A stretch of 9,864 bases of DNA from Acholeplasmataceae bacterium (GCA_012719555.1 JAAYAE010000374.1:1-9864), one strand, 5' to 3'. Positions 1 to 7,787 are shown, counted from the first letter of the stretch. The notes: generated by a model from the sequence alone, not told the origin. Numbers and translations are program-made.

Positions 1-26
1 CTTGGGCACCGTTTTTTATAGCAAAT

Positions 27-1694
27 TTAATTAAATTTTAAAACAGCACCTTGGGCTGAAGAGGAAACCAAAGACGCGTAACGGGCCAAATAACCTGATT
101 TAACTTTTGGTTCAGGGCATTTCCATACCTTGCGTCGTTCTTCTAATTCTTTATCACTAAGTTTTACATTCAATTTGCGCTTAGGGATATCAATTTCAAT
201 GATGTCTCCGGTCTTAATGAGAGCGATGGGGCCACCTTCGCGAGCTTCTGGTGATATATGACCAACGCAAGCACCACGAGTAGCACCGGAAAAACGACCA
301 TCGGTTAGAAGGGCAACATCTTTATCAAGGCCCATACCGGCAATAACGGAAGTTGGGTTTAGCATTTCACGCATTCCAGGCCCGCCTTTAGGGCCCTCAT
401 AGCGGATAACGATTACATCACCTTTTTTAATTTCTTTGCCGATAATGGCTTTTATAGCAGCATCTTCAGAATCATATACTTTAGCCGGGCCTGTATGTTT
501 TAGCATTTCAGGAGCTACCGCACTTTCTTTAACTATGCTGCATGCTGGTGCTAAATTCCCTGTTAGAACAGCCAAACCACCAGTTTTGGAAATAGGTTCC
601 TTTACTGTATGGATAACTTCGGGACGTAAAATAACAGCACCTTTTATATTTTGTCCAACAGTTTTGCCGGTAACAGTCTTACAACTTTTTTCAATAAGTC
701 CGGCTTTATCTAATTCGGCCATAATAGCACGAATACCACCGGCTTCGTTGACGTCTACCATGTGAAATGTTCCACCGGGACTGAGTTTTGTTAAATAAGG
801 GGTTTTTTTGCTTATGGTATCAAAATAATCTAGAGTTAAAGTCAGGCCTGCTTCATGGGCTATAGCCGGCAAGTGTAGGGCAGTATTGGTGGAACCACCA
901 ATAGCCATATCTACAGTGATAGCGTTTTTAAAAGCTTTGGCCGTCATAATATCACGAGGGCAAATATTCTTTGCCAGTAAGTCCATAATGCGTTTGCCTG
1001 CTTCTTTAGCTAAAGAAATACGGGCACCTTGATAAACGGCTGGGATGGTTCCATTTCCGGGGAGCCCCATACCTAGAACTTCTGTTAGGCAGTTCATTGT
1101 GTTGGCGGTAAACAAACCGGAACAAGATCCACATCCGGGACAAGCACAATGTTCTATTTCGCTTAACTCTGCCTTGTTTATTTTACCGGCCTCAAAACGG
1201 CCGGCTGCCTCAAACACAGTACTAACGCTTATGTCCACGCCATTGCGTCGACCAGGAAGCATAGGACCACCGCTAACGACGATGGCTGGAATATTAAGAC
1301 GAGCTGCTGCCATGAGCATCCCGGGAACGATTTTATCACAGTTAGGAATTAGTACCAAAGCGTCAAATGCATGGCCGCTGGCTACGGCTTCAATACTATC
1401 GGCAATTAATTCACGACTGGCAAGTGGATACTTCATCCCATCATGCCCCATGGCAATACCATCGCAAATACCAATAGCAGGAAATTCAATTGGAGTTCCC
1501 CCGTTTTCTAGTACACCATATTTAACGGCCTTAGCAATTTCATCTAGGTGCATGTGGCCTGGGATGATTTCATTTTGTGCATTACAAATACCAATTAGTG
1601 GCCGCTTCATTTCATCTTCAGTATAACCCATAGCATAAAACAAAGAACGATGTGCAGCACGTGTTGAACCCTTTTTTACTGTATCACTACGCAT
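27..1694 (-). CDS. ilvD: Dihydroxy-acid dehydratase
   Basis: IlvD converts 2,3-dihydroxy-isovalerate and 2,3-dihydroxy-3-methylvalerate to the 2-keto acids that precede valine, leucine and isoleucine; it is a cytoplasmic iron-sulfur enzyme. The 555-residue length is typical of the bacterial family, and both family signatures are visible. Likely cluster-ligand cysteines are C37 (GICNAQNEI), C119 (PNCDKIVPG) and C191 (CPGCGSCSG). D78 in ICDGIAMGH and the lysine after C119-D120 fit the metal site. TDGRFSG at 464-470 carries the catalytic serine. The start is ATG at 1694 (minus), with an AGAGGG ribosome site 6 nt upstream. It lies downstream of rqcH on the same strand but has its own promoter-like sequence at 1739-1767. 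The 26 nt beyond the stop hold no recognisable gene or terminator, so a following gene may be co-transcribed. The frame is intact and the call secure. Confidence 0.97.
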   Translation of the reverse strand: MRSDTVKKGSTRAAHRSLFYAMGYTEDEMKRPLIGICNAQNEIIPGHMHLDEIAKAVKYGVLENGGTPIEFPAIGICDGIAMGHDGMKYPLASRELIADSIEAVASGHAFDALVLIPNCDKIVPGMLMAAARLNIPAIVVSGGPMLPGRRNGVDISVSTVFEAAGRFEAGKINKAELSEIEHCACPGCGSCSGLFTANTMNCLTEVLGMGLPGNGTIPAVYQGARISLAKEAGKRIMDLLAKNICPRDIMTAKAFKNAITVDMAIGGSTNTALHLPAIAHEAGLTLTLDYFDTISKKTPYLTKLSPGGTFHMVDVNEAGGIRAIMAELDKAGLIEKSCKTVTGKTVGQNIKGAVILRPEVIHTVKEPISKTGGLAVLTGNLAPACSIVKESAVAPEMLKHTGPAKVYDSEDAAIKAIIGKEIKKGDVIVIRYEGPKGGPGMREMLNPTSVIAGMGLDKDVALLTDGRFSGATRGACVGHISPEAREGGPIALIKTGDIIEIDIPKRKLNVKLSDKELEERRKVWKCPEPKVKSGYLARYASLVSSSAQGAVLKFN

Positions 1695-1738
1695 TTATTT
1701 CCCTCTTTTCTTAAATTATGTAATGTATATCATAAAAA

Positions 1739-1774
1739 ATTTTAATACGTTTTATTGATTTAGTCAAACGTATT
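1739..1774 (-). promoter_or_regulatory. Predicted ilvD promoter overlapped by a 9-bp inverted repeat
   Basis: Read on the minus strand, TTGACT (1762-1767) and TAAAAT (1739-1744) are separated by exactly 17 nt, close to the sigma-A consensus (5/6 and 5/6). The perfect inverted repeat AATACGTTT (1744-1752) and AAACGTATT (1766-1774), with a 13-nt centre, covers the spacer and reaches into the -35 box. That is where a repressor dimer would act. The same repeat followed by an A/T tract could also work as a weak rqcH terminator. No T-box leader is visible in this 143-nt gap. Confidence 0.5.
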
Positions 1775-1837
1775 TTGCGAAAATTGTATATACGAGTACT
1801 ACACATTGGTTATTTTAATACGGATTTCATAATATTT

Positions 1838-3565
1838 TTAATCTGCATCAGGCTTTACATATAAGGTTTTTTGTTCGGTATAGATGACGAATCCGGGTTT
1901 TGCACCGTTTGGTTTTTTCACAAAACGTTTTTGTGTATAGTCTACCGGTACTTGTTCAGCAGTTTTTCCTTTACTATAAAAAGCAGCCAATCTTGCTGCA
2001 TGCAGTATATCTTCATAACTTGGTTCTGGCGAAGTGGTTTTTAAAATTACATGGGAACCGGGAATACCCTTTGTATGAAACCATAAATCTGAACTTTTAC
2101 CAATTTTAAAAGTAACGTAGTCATTTTGCTTATTGTTTTTCCCAATATGGACCGTTGTTTCATCTGAAAATTTAATTGCAGCAGGAGTTGATTTTGCCAA
2201 GGTAATGGTTCTTTTCTTTTTGCTAGTGTCGGGTAATAGTCCGGCAAAAATCATTTCCTGCTTTATTTCAGCAATTTCATTTTTGGTAGCTGCAGTTCCA
2301 ATAGAAGCATCAATGGACTCAAGGTAAGTCAAAAGATTTAGGGTTTCTTTTTGCTGGAGTTCAATTTCATTTAGTGCTCGCTTGAATTTATTGTATTTTT
2401 TATAATAGTTTTGTGCATTGTCAATCGGACTTAAAATCGGAGACAAAGAGATTGTTAGTGGGGTATTGTCGTAGATGCTGTTTAATGTGCAGCTGCTAAT
2501 GCCTTTTTTTAAGTTATATATGTTAGCCATTAGGGTATCAGCAATTATTTTTTGGTTATCTGCCTTTTGGGCTTCCACTAAGTCTTTGGCTAGCAGTTTA
2601 ACTTTTTTTGTTGTTTTCACTACAGCATTACTAATAATTTTATTCAAAAGTTCTTTATCAGGAATTTGAATAGGAATTAGTTTGGCACCAAAGCTTAATG
2701 CATCTAGGACAGTATTGAATTTTACTAACTTTTCACCATTATTAGCAACCGGAGAATAGGGAACCACAAGCTTCATAGAGTTTTTTTGATTGATAATGCC
2801 ATATACACTATAGTTTTCAGTGTTGAAGCAGTTGTTTATTTCTTTTTGTAGAGCGGTCAAAGCTTTTTCGCAAGAAATAGCTTCTAATAGAGTAAGTCCG
2901 GTTACGTTAGTGTTGATGTTACTGCGAGCTAAAACTTCTAAGGCGGTATTTTTACCAATTCCTATGGTTAGAGTTATAAGGCTTTTAAGCACAGGTTCAT
3001 CTATTGCACGCTGACATGCATCCACAATACTATGGGCAGGAGCCGATAAAAAGTTTAAACCATCTTGCTTTGGTGGTGTCTCATATGGTAAATTGGGTAG
3101 TATTTGTCGAAAACTGCTTTGGTTTTTGCCTATGTGGCGTAATGAGTCTATAATAAGTTGCTGCTCATCAGTAAAAATTATATTGCTATTTTTACCGGTT
3201 AACTCAAAAACTAAATGTTTAGTAATAATTTGACGTGCTGGACCAATCAGGCAAATGTCCATAATTAGCACTCGATCTAAGTTTTGCTGGTGCAAACAAG
3301 TAATTCGGCCTTCTTCTAAATGCTTGCGTAAAAGCATGCAAAAGGCTGGAGGCGTGTTTGGACGCTCCGGTATAGTATCAGCAAGATAAAGTAAGGGCGT
3401 AGTTCCGCTGAAATCAGCTAAAAGATTAAGGGTAGTATTTCCCGTGTTAATCATCAGCAATAAGGAATTCTTGGCGGGCATAAATATTTTATATATTTTG
3501 CCATTTTCAATTTGTTTTTTCAGCTCTTTTGTTAGTAAGCTTAGAGTAATTCCTTCTAAATTCAT
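1838..3565 (-). CDS. rqcH: RqcH / NFACT-family ribosome quality control protein (FbpA-like)
   Basis: This family (also annotated as fibronectin-binding FbpA/PavA) binds stalled 50S-peptidyl-tRNA complexes and, in Bacillus, directs addition of C-terminal alanine tails that mark nascent chains for degradation. The NFACT-N domain occupies roughly residues 1-190, including FCMLLRKHLEEG (75-86) and the functionally important Asp97-Arg98 pair in LDRVL. A helix-hairpin-helix motif lies near 194-220 (TIGIGKNTALEVL). Lysine-rich coiled-coil segments span about 305-350 and 385-420. The NFACT-R domain (about 455-570) carries DLWFHTKGIPGSHV (493-506) and VDYTQKRFVKKPNGAKPGF. At 575 residues it is full length. 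The start is ATG at 3565 (minus), with GAGG 7 nt upstream. It is transcribed away from the yicC operon. Adhesin activity is only a family annotation and no signal peptide is present, so the ribosome role is favoured. Confidence 0.93.
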   Translation of the reverse strand: MNLEGITLSLLTKELKKQIENGKIYKIFMPAKNSLLLMINTGNTTLNLLADFSGTTPLLYLADTIPERPNTPPAFCMLLRKHLEEGRITCLHQQNLDRVLIMDICLIGPARQIITKHLVFELTGKNSNIIFTDEQQLIIDSLRHIGKNQSSFRQILPNLPYETPPKQDGLNFLSAPAHSIVDACQRAIDEPVLKSLITLTIGIGKNTALEVLARSNINTNVTGLTLLEAISCEKALTALQKEINNCFNTENYSVYGIINQKNSMKLVVPYSPVANNGEKLVKFNTVLDALSFGAKLIPIQIPDKELLNKIISNAVVKTTKKVKLLAKDLVEAQKADNQKIIADTLMANIYNLKKGISSCTLNSIYDNTPLTISLSPILSPIDNAQNYYKKYNKFKRALNEIELQQKETLNLLTYLESIDASIGTAATKNEIAEIKQEMIFAGLLPDTSKKKRTITLAKSTPAAIKFSDETTVHIGKNNKQNDYVTFKIGKSSDLWFHTKGIPGSHVILKTTSPEPSYEDILHAARLAAFYSKGKTAEQVPVDYTQKRFVKKPNGAKPGFVIYTEQKTLYVKPDAD

Positions 3566-3604
3566 CTATTTTCCTCGTAATTTCGTAAAAATATGTAGTT
3601 TTAT

Positions 3605-3633
3605 TTGCACCACACTGTCTAATAATATATAAT
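3605..3633 (+). promoter_or_regulatory. Predicted promoter of the exported protein-yicC operon
   Basis: A perfect TATAAT at 3628-3633 is preceded, 17 nt upstream, by a weak -35 candidate TTGCAC (3605-3610). A second perfect TATAAT at 3665-3670 has no good -35 box. Either would give a leader of about 70-110 nt before the 3747 start. Confidence is limited by the weak -35 and the AT-rich background. Confidence 0.35.
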
Positions 3634-3652
3634 ATAGAGACAATAAGTTCAA
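3624..3652 (-). promoter_or_regulatory. Predicted rqcH promoter
   Basis: On the minus strand TTGAAC (3647-3652) and TATATT (3624-3629) are separated by 17 nt, matching 4/6 and 5/6 of the sigma-A boxes. This would start transcription about 50 nt before the rqcH ATG. It shares its -10 region with the plus-strand promoter at 3605-3633. Confidence 0.45.
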
Positions 3653-3746
3653 ATCCTACTTAAGTATAATCTGTTGAATGGGTTTGGTCAAATAGTGCAG
3701 TGAAGAAATGCAAGTCTTGGGAAGATTTGTAAGGTGGAGGTGCACC

Positions 3747-4490
3747 ATGGGTAAAATTTTACTATTTTTAGCAGGTTTTTTTTATTTTATGGGGACAGTT
3801 CAAGCTATGATGCCTATTACAGCGGAGACGGTGCAGGCAGCGCAGCAATATGGAGTATCTCAAAAAAATGTATCTACGGAAGAATTGCTAACTAGGTGGA
3901 CAGTTGCTGATAGGAAACAAACGAATAAGTTTGGTTCCAGAGAGCGAATTGTAGTCTATACTCCTTATGTTGTGGCAGCTGTAGATGCTCAAAGTAAGAC
4001 AGTAAATGGTCAGAAAGTGAATGTTGATTCAGGGCTTACTTTAGCTAAAGAATATAATGACATACTGGCATTGGGGGTAATAATAGATTCATCTTTTCAA
4101 GTAGAACCAAAATATCTTAAGGCCTATATAACTCAAGGCCGTCAAGTCTTAATGCCTTACAATGTAACATTGGATAAGGCAGTTATGCGAGATTTAAAGG
4201 TAAATAGACGAACTTTAATGGCTAGTGATAAGTTTCAGCCTAGCATGCAGGAAAAAACTGATTTATATAAAGATAAGTTAGAACTTGACAAAAAGACACA
4301 GGAAGTTTTACAAGATGGTTCTTCTGCAAATTCGCCATCAGATCAAGTTATTATAAAAATTTGGAATATGCAGTATTTCATTTATTTTGATTTGGCAAAA
4401 TTGGACCTTACAAAATCTATGATACTTACTATTTCTGACCAAGCCGGTGGAGTTAGGGAGTTTGAAATTAATCTTGGAACTATGAATTAG
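3747..4490 (+). CDS. Exported protein of unknown function
   Basis: I do not recognise this 247-residue protein. It begins with a clear Sec signal peptide: a lysine at position 3, a hydrophobic core (ILLFLAGFFYFMG) and a V-Q-A cleavage site after residue 20. There is no lipobox cysteine and no later transmembrane segment, so the mature protein is probably soluble outside the cytoplasmic membrane. It looks mixed alpha/beta to about 160, then has a charged helix at about 166-190. A GSSANSPSD linker (191-199) follows, and the strand-rich C-terminus (VIIKIWNMQYFIYFDL onward) ends in FEINLG. The mature part has no cysteine. I chose ATG 3747 because GGAGG (3736-3740) sits 6 nt upstream and the signal peptide starts exactly there; an upstream in-frame ATG at 3708 would add 13 residues ahead of the signal peptide. 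It heads the operon, with yicC starting 28 nt downstream. Function is unknown. Confidence 0.85.
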   Translation: MGKILLFLAGFFYFMGTVQAMMPITAETVQAAQQYGVSQKNVSTEELLTRWTVADRKQTNKFGSRERIVVYTPYVVAAVDAQSKTVNGQKVNVDSGLTLAKEYNDILALGVIIDSSFQVEPKYLKAYITQGRQVLMPYNVTLDKAVMRDLKVNRRTLMASDKFQPSMQEKTDLYKDKLELDKKTQEVLQDGSSANSPSDQVIIKIWNMQYFIYFDLAKLDLTKSMILTISDQAGGVREFEINLGTMN

Positions 4491-4518
4491 GGTTTTATTA
4501 AGGATTGGGGGTTTTATT

Positions 4519-5421
4519 TTGTTACGAAGTATGACAGGCTTTGGACGTGGTGAATATAAAGATGACCAATTTTCTTTTGTTATTGAAATGAAAACAGTAA
4601 ATCATCGTTATAATGAGGTGGCTATTCGCTTACCACGCTTCTTGAATGCTCTGGAAGACAGGGTTCGCAAGACAATTTTGCAGACACTTAGCCGTGGGCG
4701 GGTGGATGTGTTTATTACTTCCGTTTATACAAACGGGGATAATTGTGTAATCAAAGTTGACAAGGCGCTTGCAAAAGCTTACCATAATGCTTTACAGGAA
4801 GTAGGAAACGCGGTTGGTATAAAAGAGCTAAGTCTTAATAATCAAGATGAGGTTTTGTACTTATCTAGGTGTCCGGATGTTTTTTCAGCAGATGAAGGAT
4901 ATTTTGACGTAGAGCAGTTATGGCCAAAAATGGAAAAAGCTATTAGCGTTGCCTTGAAAAATTTGGTTAGTATGCGCGAGGCAGAAGGTTCTAATATTTT
5001 GGAGGACTTAGAAGGCAGAGCAAACTTGATTGCAGAAAAACTTGCAATTGTAGAAGAACGTGCTCCTTTGGTGGTTACAGAATATCAAGGCCGCTTGTCA
5101 GAACGCATTAACGATCTTTTGAAAAGCTATGCTGAACAAACTGTTGAACCGGAGCGGTTAATTCAAGAAGTTGCCATATTTGCTGACAGAGTTAATATTA
5201 CGGAGGAAATAGTCCGCTTAAAGAGTCACATAAAACAATTTAAATTGATGATTGAAAGCGACAAGCCTGTGGGACGCAAAATGGATTTCTTAATTCAGGA
5301 ATTCAATCGCGAAGCAAATACCATTGCGTCTAAATCTAATGATTTTACGATTACGCAAACAGTGGTAGAAATAAAGGGAGAAATTGAGAAGATTAGGGAA
5401 CAAATACAAAATATTGAGTAG
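4519..5421 (+). CDS. yicC: YicC family endoribonuclease-like protein
   Basis: YicC-family proteins are cytoplasmic; E. coli YicC has been described as an RNase and RNA-binding factor linked to small RNA turnover. The role in this lineage is inferred. The N-terminus MLRSMTGFGRGEY is the family hallmark, followed by VIEMKTVNHRYNEVAIRLP, and the C-terminal DUF1732 domain contains the diagnostic ESDKPVGRKMDFLIQEFNRE with TIASKSND after it. At 300 residues it is full length. The start is TTG at 4519, supported by a GGGGG tract (4507-4511) 7 nt upstream and by the conserved MLRSMTGFG; ATG 4531 would remove four residues of that hallmark. It sits 28 nt after the exported unknown gene and 17 nt before remA, so co-transcription is likely. 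yicC next to remA and gmk is a conserved arrangement in Firmicutes. Confidence 0.92.
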   Translation: MLRSMTGFGRGEYKDDQFSFVIEMKTVNHRYNEVAIRLPRFLNALEDRVRKTILQTLSRGRVDVFITSVYTNGDNCVIKVDKALAKAYHNALQEVGNAVGIKELSLNNQDEVLYLSRCPDVFSADEGYFDVEQLWPKMEKAISVALKNLVSMREAEGSNILEDLEGRANLIAEKLAIVEERAPLVVTEYQGRLSERINDLLKSYAEQTVEPERLIQEVAIFADRVNITEEIVRLKSHIKQFKLMIESDKPVGRKMDFLIQEFNREANTIASKSNDFTITQTVVEIKGEIEKIREQIQNIE

Positions 5422-5438
5422 TGCTAAGGGGTGTAATG

Positions 5439-5720
5439 ATGGAAATAAAGCTAATCAACATTGGTTTTGGTAACATAGTAGCTGCACATCGTATTGTCAC
5501 AATTATAGGGCCTGAGTCAGCGCCTATTAAGCGTATTATACAAGAAGGCAAGGATAAGGGAATGGTTATAGATGCCACATATGGCAGACGAACTCGCGCA
5601 GTACTGGTAATGGACAGCGGTCATGTAGTTTTATCTGCAATCCAGCCGGAAACAATAGCAAATCGTTTAGATCAAGATGATGATATTGAGGAAGAAATCC
5701 CTAAGGAGGATGGTAAATGA
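5439..5720 (+). CDS. remA: RemA/DUF370 family DNA-binding regulator
   Basis: In Bacillus subtilis RemA is an oligomeric DNA-binding protein that activates biofilm matrix and osmoprotection genes; homologues occur widely in Firmicutes beside yicC and gmk. This 93-residue protein shows EIKLINIGFGN at the start, ESAPIKRIIQE, and DATYGRRTRAV. With ATG 5439 as start, Arg18, Pro29, Arg50 and Arg51 fall at the positions known to matter in the Bacillus protein, which supports this start over GTG 5421 or ATG 5436. AAGGGG (5426-5431) lies 7 nt upstream. The C-terminal tail (RLDQDDDIEEEIPKEDGK) is strongly acidic. The stop overlaps the gmk start by 4 nt (ATGA), so the two are probably translationally coupled. 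The target genes in this organism cannot be told from the sequence. Confidence 0.93.
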   Translation: MEIKLINIGFGNIVAAHRIVTIIGPESAPIKRIIQEGKDKGMVIDATYGRRTRAVLVMDSGHVVLSAIQPETIANRLDQDDDIEEEIPKEDGK

Positions 5721-6343
5721 AGCCACAGGGATTGTTGTTAGTTTTGTCTGGGCCTTCAGGTGCCGGAAAAGGCACTATTTGTAAGGCTCTTCTGGAGCAA
5801 AGGTCAGATTTAGTTTATTCCGTTTCTTGTACCACTCGACCACCTCGTAAGGGAGAAATAAGCGGAGTAAATTATATTTTCACTAATCATGAAGATTTTG
5901 AAGACATGATTAACAATAAAGGATTTCTTGAGCATGCAAGCGTCTATGGAAACTATTATGGAACACCACGTGCTTATGTTTTGGAACAGCTTAAGGCCGG
6001 TAAAGATGTTGTTCTTGAAATAGATACACAAGGAGCGTTACAGGTTAAAGAAAATTTCCCGGATGGAGTTTTTGTTTTCATTGTTCCACCATCTTTAGAT
6101 GAGCTTTCTAAACGTATTTATAATCGGGGGACAGATGCGGAAGATGTCATTAAAAGACGTTTAAGTGCCGCAACTTCTGAGTTGGCTTATGCTTCAAAAT
6201 ACGACTATATAGTAGTGAATGATGAAGTGGAAAAAGCCACTTCCAAAGTAAGTAAGATAATGGATGTAGAGCATTTGCGTGTGGGTCGTACATTTTATAT
6301 TGTAGATGAAATTTGTAAGAGATGTAAGAAAGAGGAGTGTTGA
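5717..6343 (+). CDS. gmk: Guanylate kinase
   Basis: Gmk phosphorylates GMP to GDP with ATP and is the essential step supplying GTP and dGTP. The Walker A loop GPSGAGKGT lies at residues 12-20, the GMP-binding segment with TTR (39-41), GE (46-47) and Y53 follows, and GTPRAYV and LEIDTQGALQVK mark the core. The lid arginines are in IYNRGTDAEDVIKRRL, and YDYIVVND is the usual late motif. At 208 residues it is normal length. AAGGAGG (5703-5709), inside the end of remA, is 7 nt from the ATG. The last residues contain C200-x2-C203-x4-C208, a cysteine cluster I do not regard as standard for the family. rpoZ begins a few nucleotides after the stop. Confidence 0.97.
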   Translation: MKPQGLLLVLSGPSGAGKGTICKALLEQRSDLVYSVSCTTRPPRKGEISGVNYIFTNHEDFEDMINNKGFLEHASVYGNYYGTPRAYVLEQLKAGKDVVLEIDTQGALQVKENFPDGVFVFIVPPSLDELSKRIYNRGTDAEDVIKRRLSAATSELAYASKYDYIVVNDEVEKATSKVSKIMDVEHLRVGRTFYIVDEICKRCKKEEC

Positions 6344-6348
6344 GAAGT

Positions 6349-6561
6349 ATGTCAATGGTAAAACCTTCAATTGATTATTTAGCTACGAAAGTTGACAGCA
6401 AGTATACTTTAGTGGTTTTGGCAGCAAAACGCGCCAGGGAACTTGTTGATAAGTCTCCTACCCTAATAGTAACGAAGTCTAAGAAACCTGTAACTGTGGC
6501 ATTAGAAGAAGTAGGAGCAGATTCTATAACCTATGAAAGAACCAAGAACGGTATAAAATAG
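6349..6561 (+). CDS. rpoZ: DNA-directed RNA polymerase omega subunit
   Basis: Omega is the small RNA polymerase subunit that supports beta-prime folding and core assembly. The family pattern KPSIDYLATKVDSKYTLVVLAAKRAREL is plain (shown here as the N-terminal half), followed by SKKPVTVALEEV. From ATG 6349 the product is 70 residues, as expected. Start choice is uncertain: ATG 6349 has AAGAGGAG (6329-6336) at a long 12-nt spacing, whereas ATG 6355 gives the family-like N-terminus MVKPSID with a weaker GAGAAG 7 nt away. GTG 6337 and TTG 6340 are in frame but poorly placed. The gene follows gmk by 5 nt and precedes coaBC by 12 nt, so it is mid-operon. Confidence 0.92.
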   Translation: MSMVKPSIDYLATKVDSKYTLVVLAAKRARELVDKSPTLIVTKSKKPVTVALEEVGADSITYERTKNGIK

Positions 6562-6573
6562 GAGGCATCAATT

Positions 6574-7776
6574 GTGCTTACAGGAAAGAAAATAGTACTG
6601 GGAGTTACCGGTGGTATTGCAGTCTATAAAGCGGTAGATCTTGTTAGCAAACTAACTCAAGCGGGAGCTCAAGTACGTGTGGTAATGAGCGAAGCTGCTA
6701 CTAAATTAGTTACTCCCTTGACCTTTAAGGAAATAAGCGGACATGCAGTAGCAATTGATATGTGGTGTGCAAATCCGGAATTTAATGTTGAGCATATTGC
6801 TTTAGTTGAATGGGCAGATTTGATGATCATAGCACCGGCAACTGCCAATGTAATCGGCAAGATGGCTGGCGGTATTGCAGACGATTTGCTGACTACGACG
6901 ATTTTAGCTTGCCAAAAACCAATTATTATATGCCCGGCAATGAACTCAGGCATGTACAATAAACCTGCGGTGCAGGAAAACTTACAAAAACTTAAAGACT
7001 GGGGCACAATTATTATGCCTCCGGCTGCAGGGCACTTAGCCTGTGGAACTATCGGAATAGGTAGATTACCTGAACCAATTGCTATTGTTGAATTTGTTAA
7101 ACACTATTTGGCTGCTACAGAGGGCGACTTAAGAGATCTAACTATCTTAGTGACGGCTGCCGGTACTCGTGAGGCTATTGATCCGGTACGTTATATAGGA
7201 AACCGTTCAAGCGGCAAAATGGGGTATGCAGTGGCTAAAGCCGCTGCTGACAGAGGGGCGAAAGTAATTTTGGTATCAGGACCATCAGTCTTAAAGCCAC
7301 CTGCTAGTGTTGAGTTTATAAGTATTGAATCCACTCAACAAATGTTGGATGCAGTGCTTGAGGTTTATGATGATGTTGATGTGGTTATTAAAGCAGCAGC
7401 CGTTGCCGATTATAGGTCACGCAAAGTTGAAAATCAGAAAATTAAAAAAAGTGGCGATGAAGGCCTAAATTTGGTCTTGGACAAAAATCCTGACATTTTG
7501 CAAATATTGGGTCAACGCAAGAAGCAACAAATTTTAGTAGGATTTGCCGCTGAAACGCAAAATCTTTTGGATAATGCTCAAGAAAAAATAAAGAAGAAAA
7601 ACTTAGATATGATTGTTGCTAATGATGTGACGTTGCCTGGAGCTGGTTTTAATGCTGATACCAATGTTGTAAAGTTTCTTTTCCCGGATGGGCAAGTAAC
7701 TAGCTTGGAAAAAATGCCTAAGTCAGAGGTTGCAGAAGCAATTCTTGATATTGTCAGAGAAAAATCAAAAAAATAA
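6574..7776 (+). CDS. coaBC: Bifunctional phosphopantothenoylcysteine decarboxylase / phosphopantothenate-cysteine ligase
   Basis: CoaBC joins cysteine to 4'-phosphopantothenate (CoaB, CTP-dependent) and decarboxylates the product to 4'-phosphopantetheine (CoaC, FMN-dependent), two steps of coenzyme A synthesis. The CoaC half (about 1-180) shows GVTGGIAVYKA, active-site His74 in NVEHIALVEWAD, the PATAN flavin motif (88-92), PAMN (121-124) and Cys157 in HLACGTIG. The CoaB half (about 188-400) shows VTAAGTREAIDPVRYIGNRS with Asn210, KAAAVADYR (273-281) and Lys289 in NQKIKKS, then DILQILG and VGFAAET. At 400 residues both domains are complete. The start is GTG 6574, with AGGAGG (6560-6565) 8 nt upstream. 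It is the last gene of the operon before a new promoter. I see no strong terminator after it, so some readthrough into the metK leader is possible. Confidence 0.97.
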   Translation: MLTGKKIVLGVTGGIAVYKAVDLVSKLTQAGAQVRVVMSEAATKLVTPLTFKEISGHAVAIDMWCANPEFNVEHIALVEWADLMIIAPATANVIGKMAGGIADDLLTTTILACQKPIIICPAMNSGMYNKPAVQENLQKLKDWGTIIMPPAAGHLACGTIGIGRLPEPIAIVEFVKHYLAATEGDLRDLTILVTAAGTREAIDPVRYIGNRSSGKMGYAVAKAAADRGAKVILVSGPSVLKPPASVEFISIESTQQMLDAVLEVYDDVDVVIKAAAVADYRSRKVENQKIKKSGDEGLNLVLDKNPDILQILGQRKKQQILVGFAAETQNLLDNAQEKIKKKNLDMIVANDVTLPGAGFNADTNVVKFLFPDGQVTSLEKMPKSEVAEAILDIVREKSKK

Positions 7777-7787
7777 CCAAAGTAAGC

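Noticed and set aside
1045..1626. 193-codon plus-strand ORF inside ilvD
   Set aside because: It is antisense to a strongly conserved gene, has no family resemblance and reads as a shadow of ilvD codons.
1695..1837. T-box leader upstream of ilvD
   Set aside because: The gap is only 143 nt and lacks the conserved T-box GGTGG-type sequence and specifier structure.
3643..3657. tRNA remnant or attachment site (GTTCAAATCC resembles a T-arm)
   Set aside because: The flanks ATAAG and CCTAC do not pair as a T-stem, and no acceptor stem, anticodon arm or CCA end is present.
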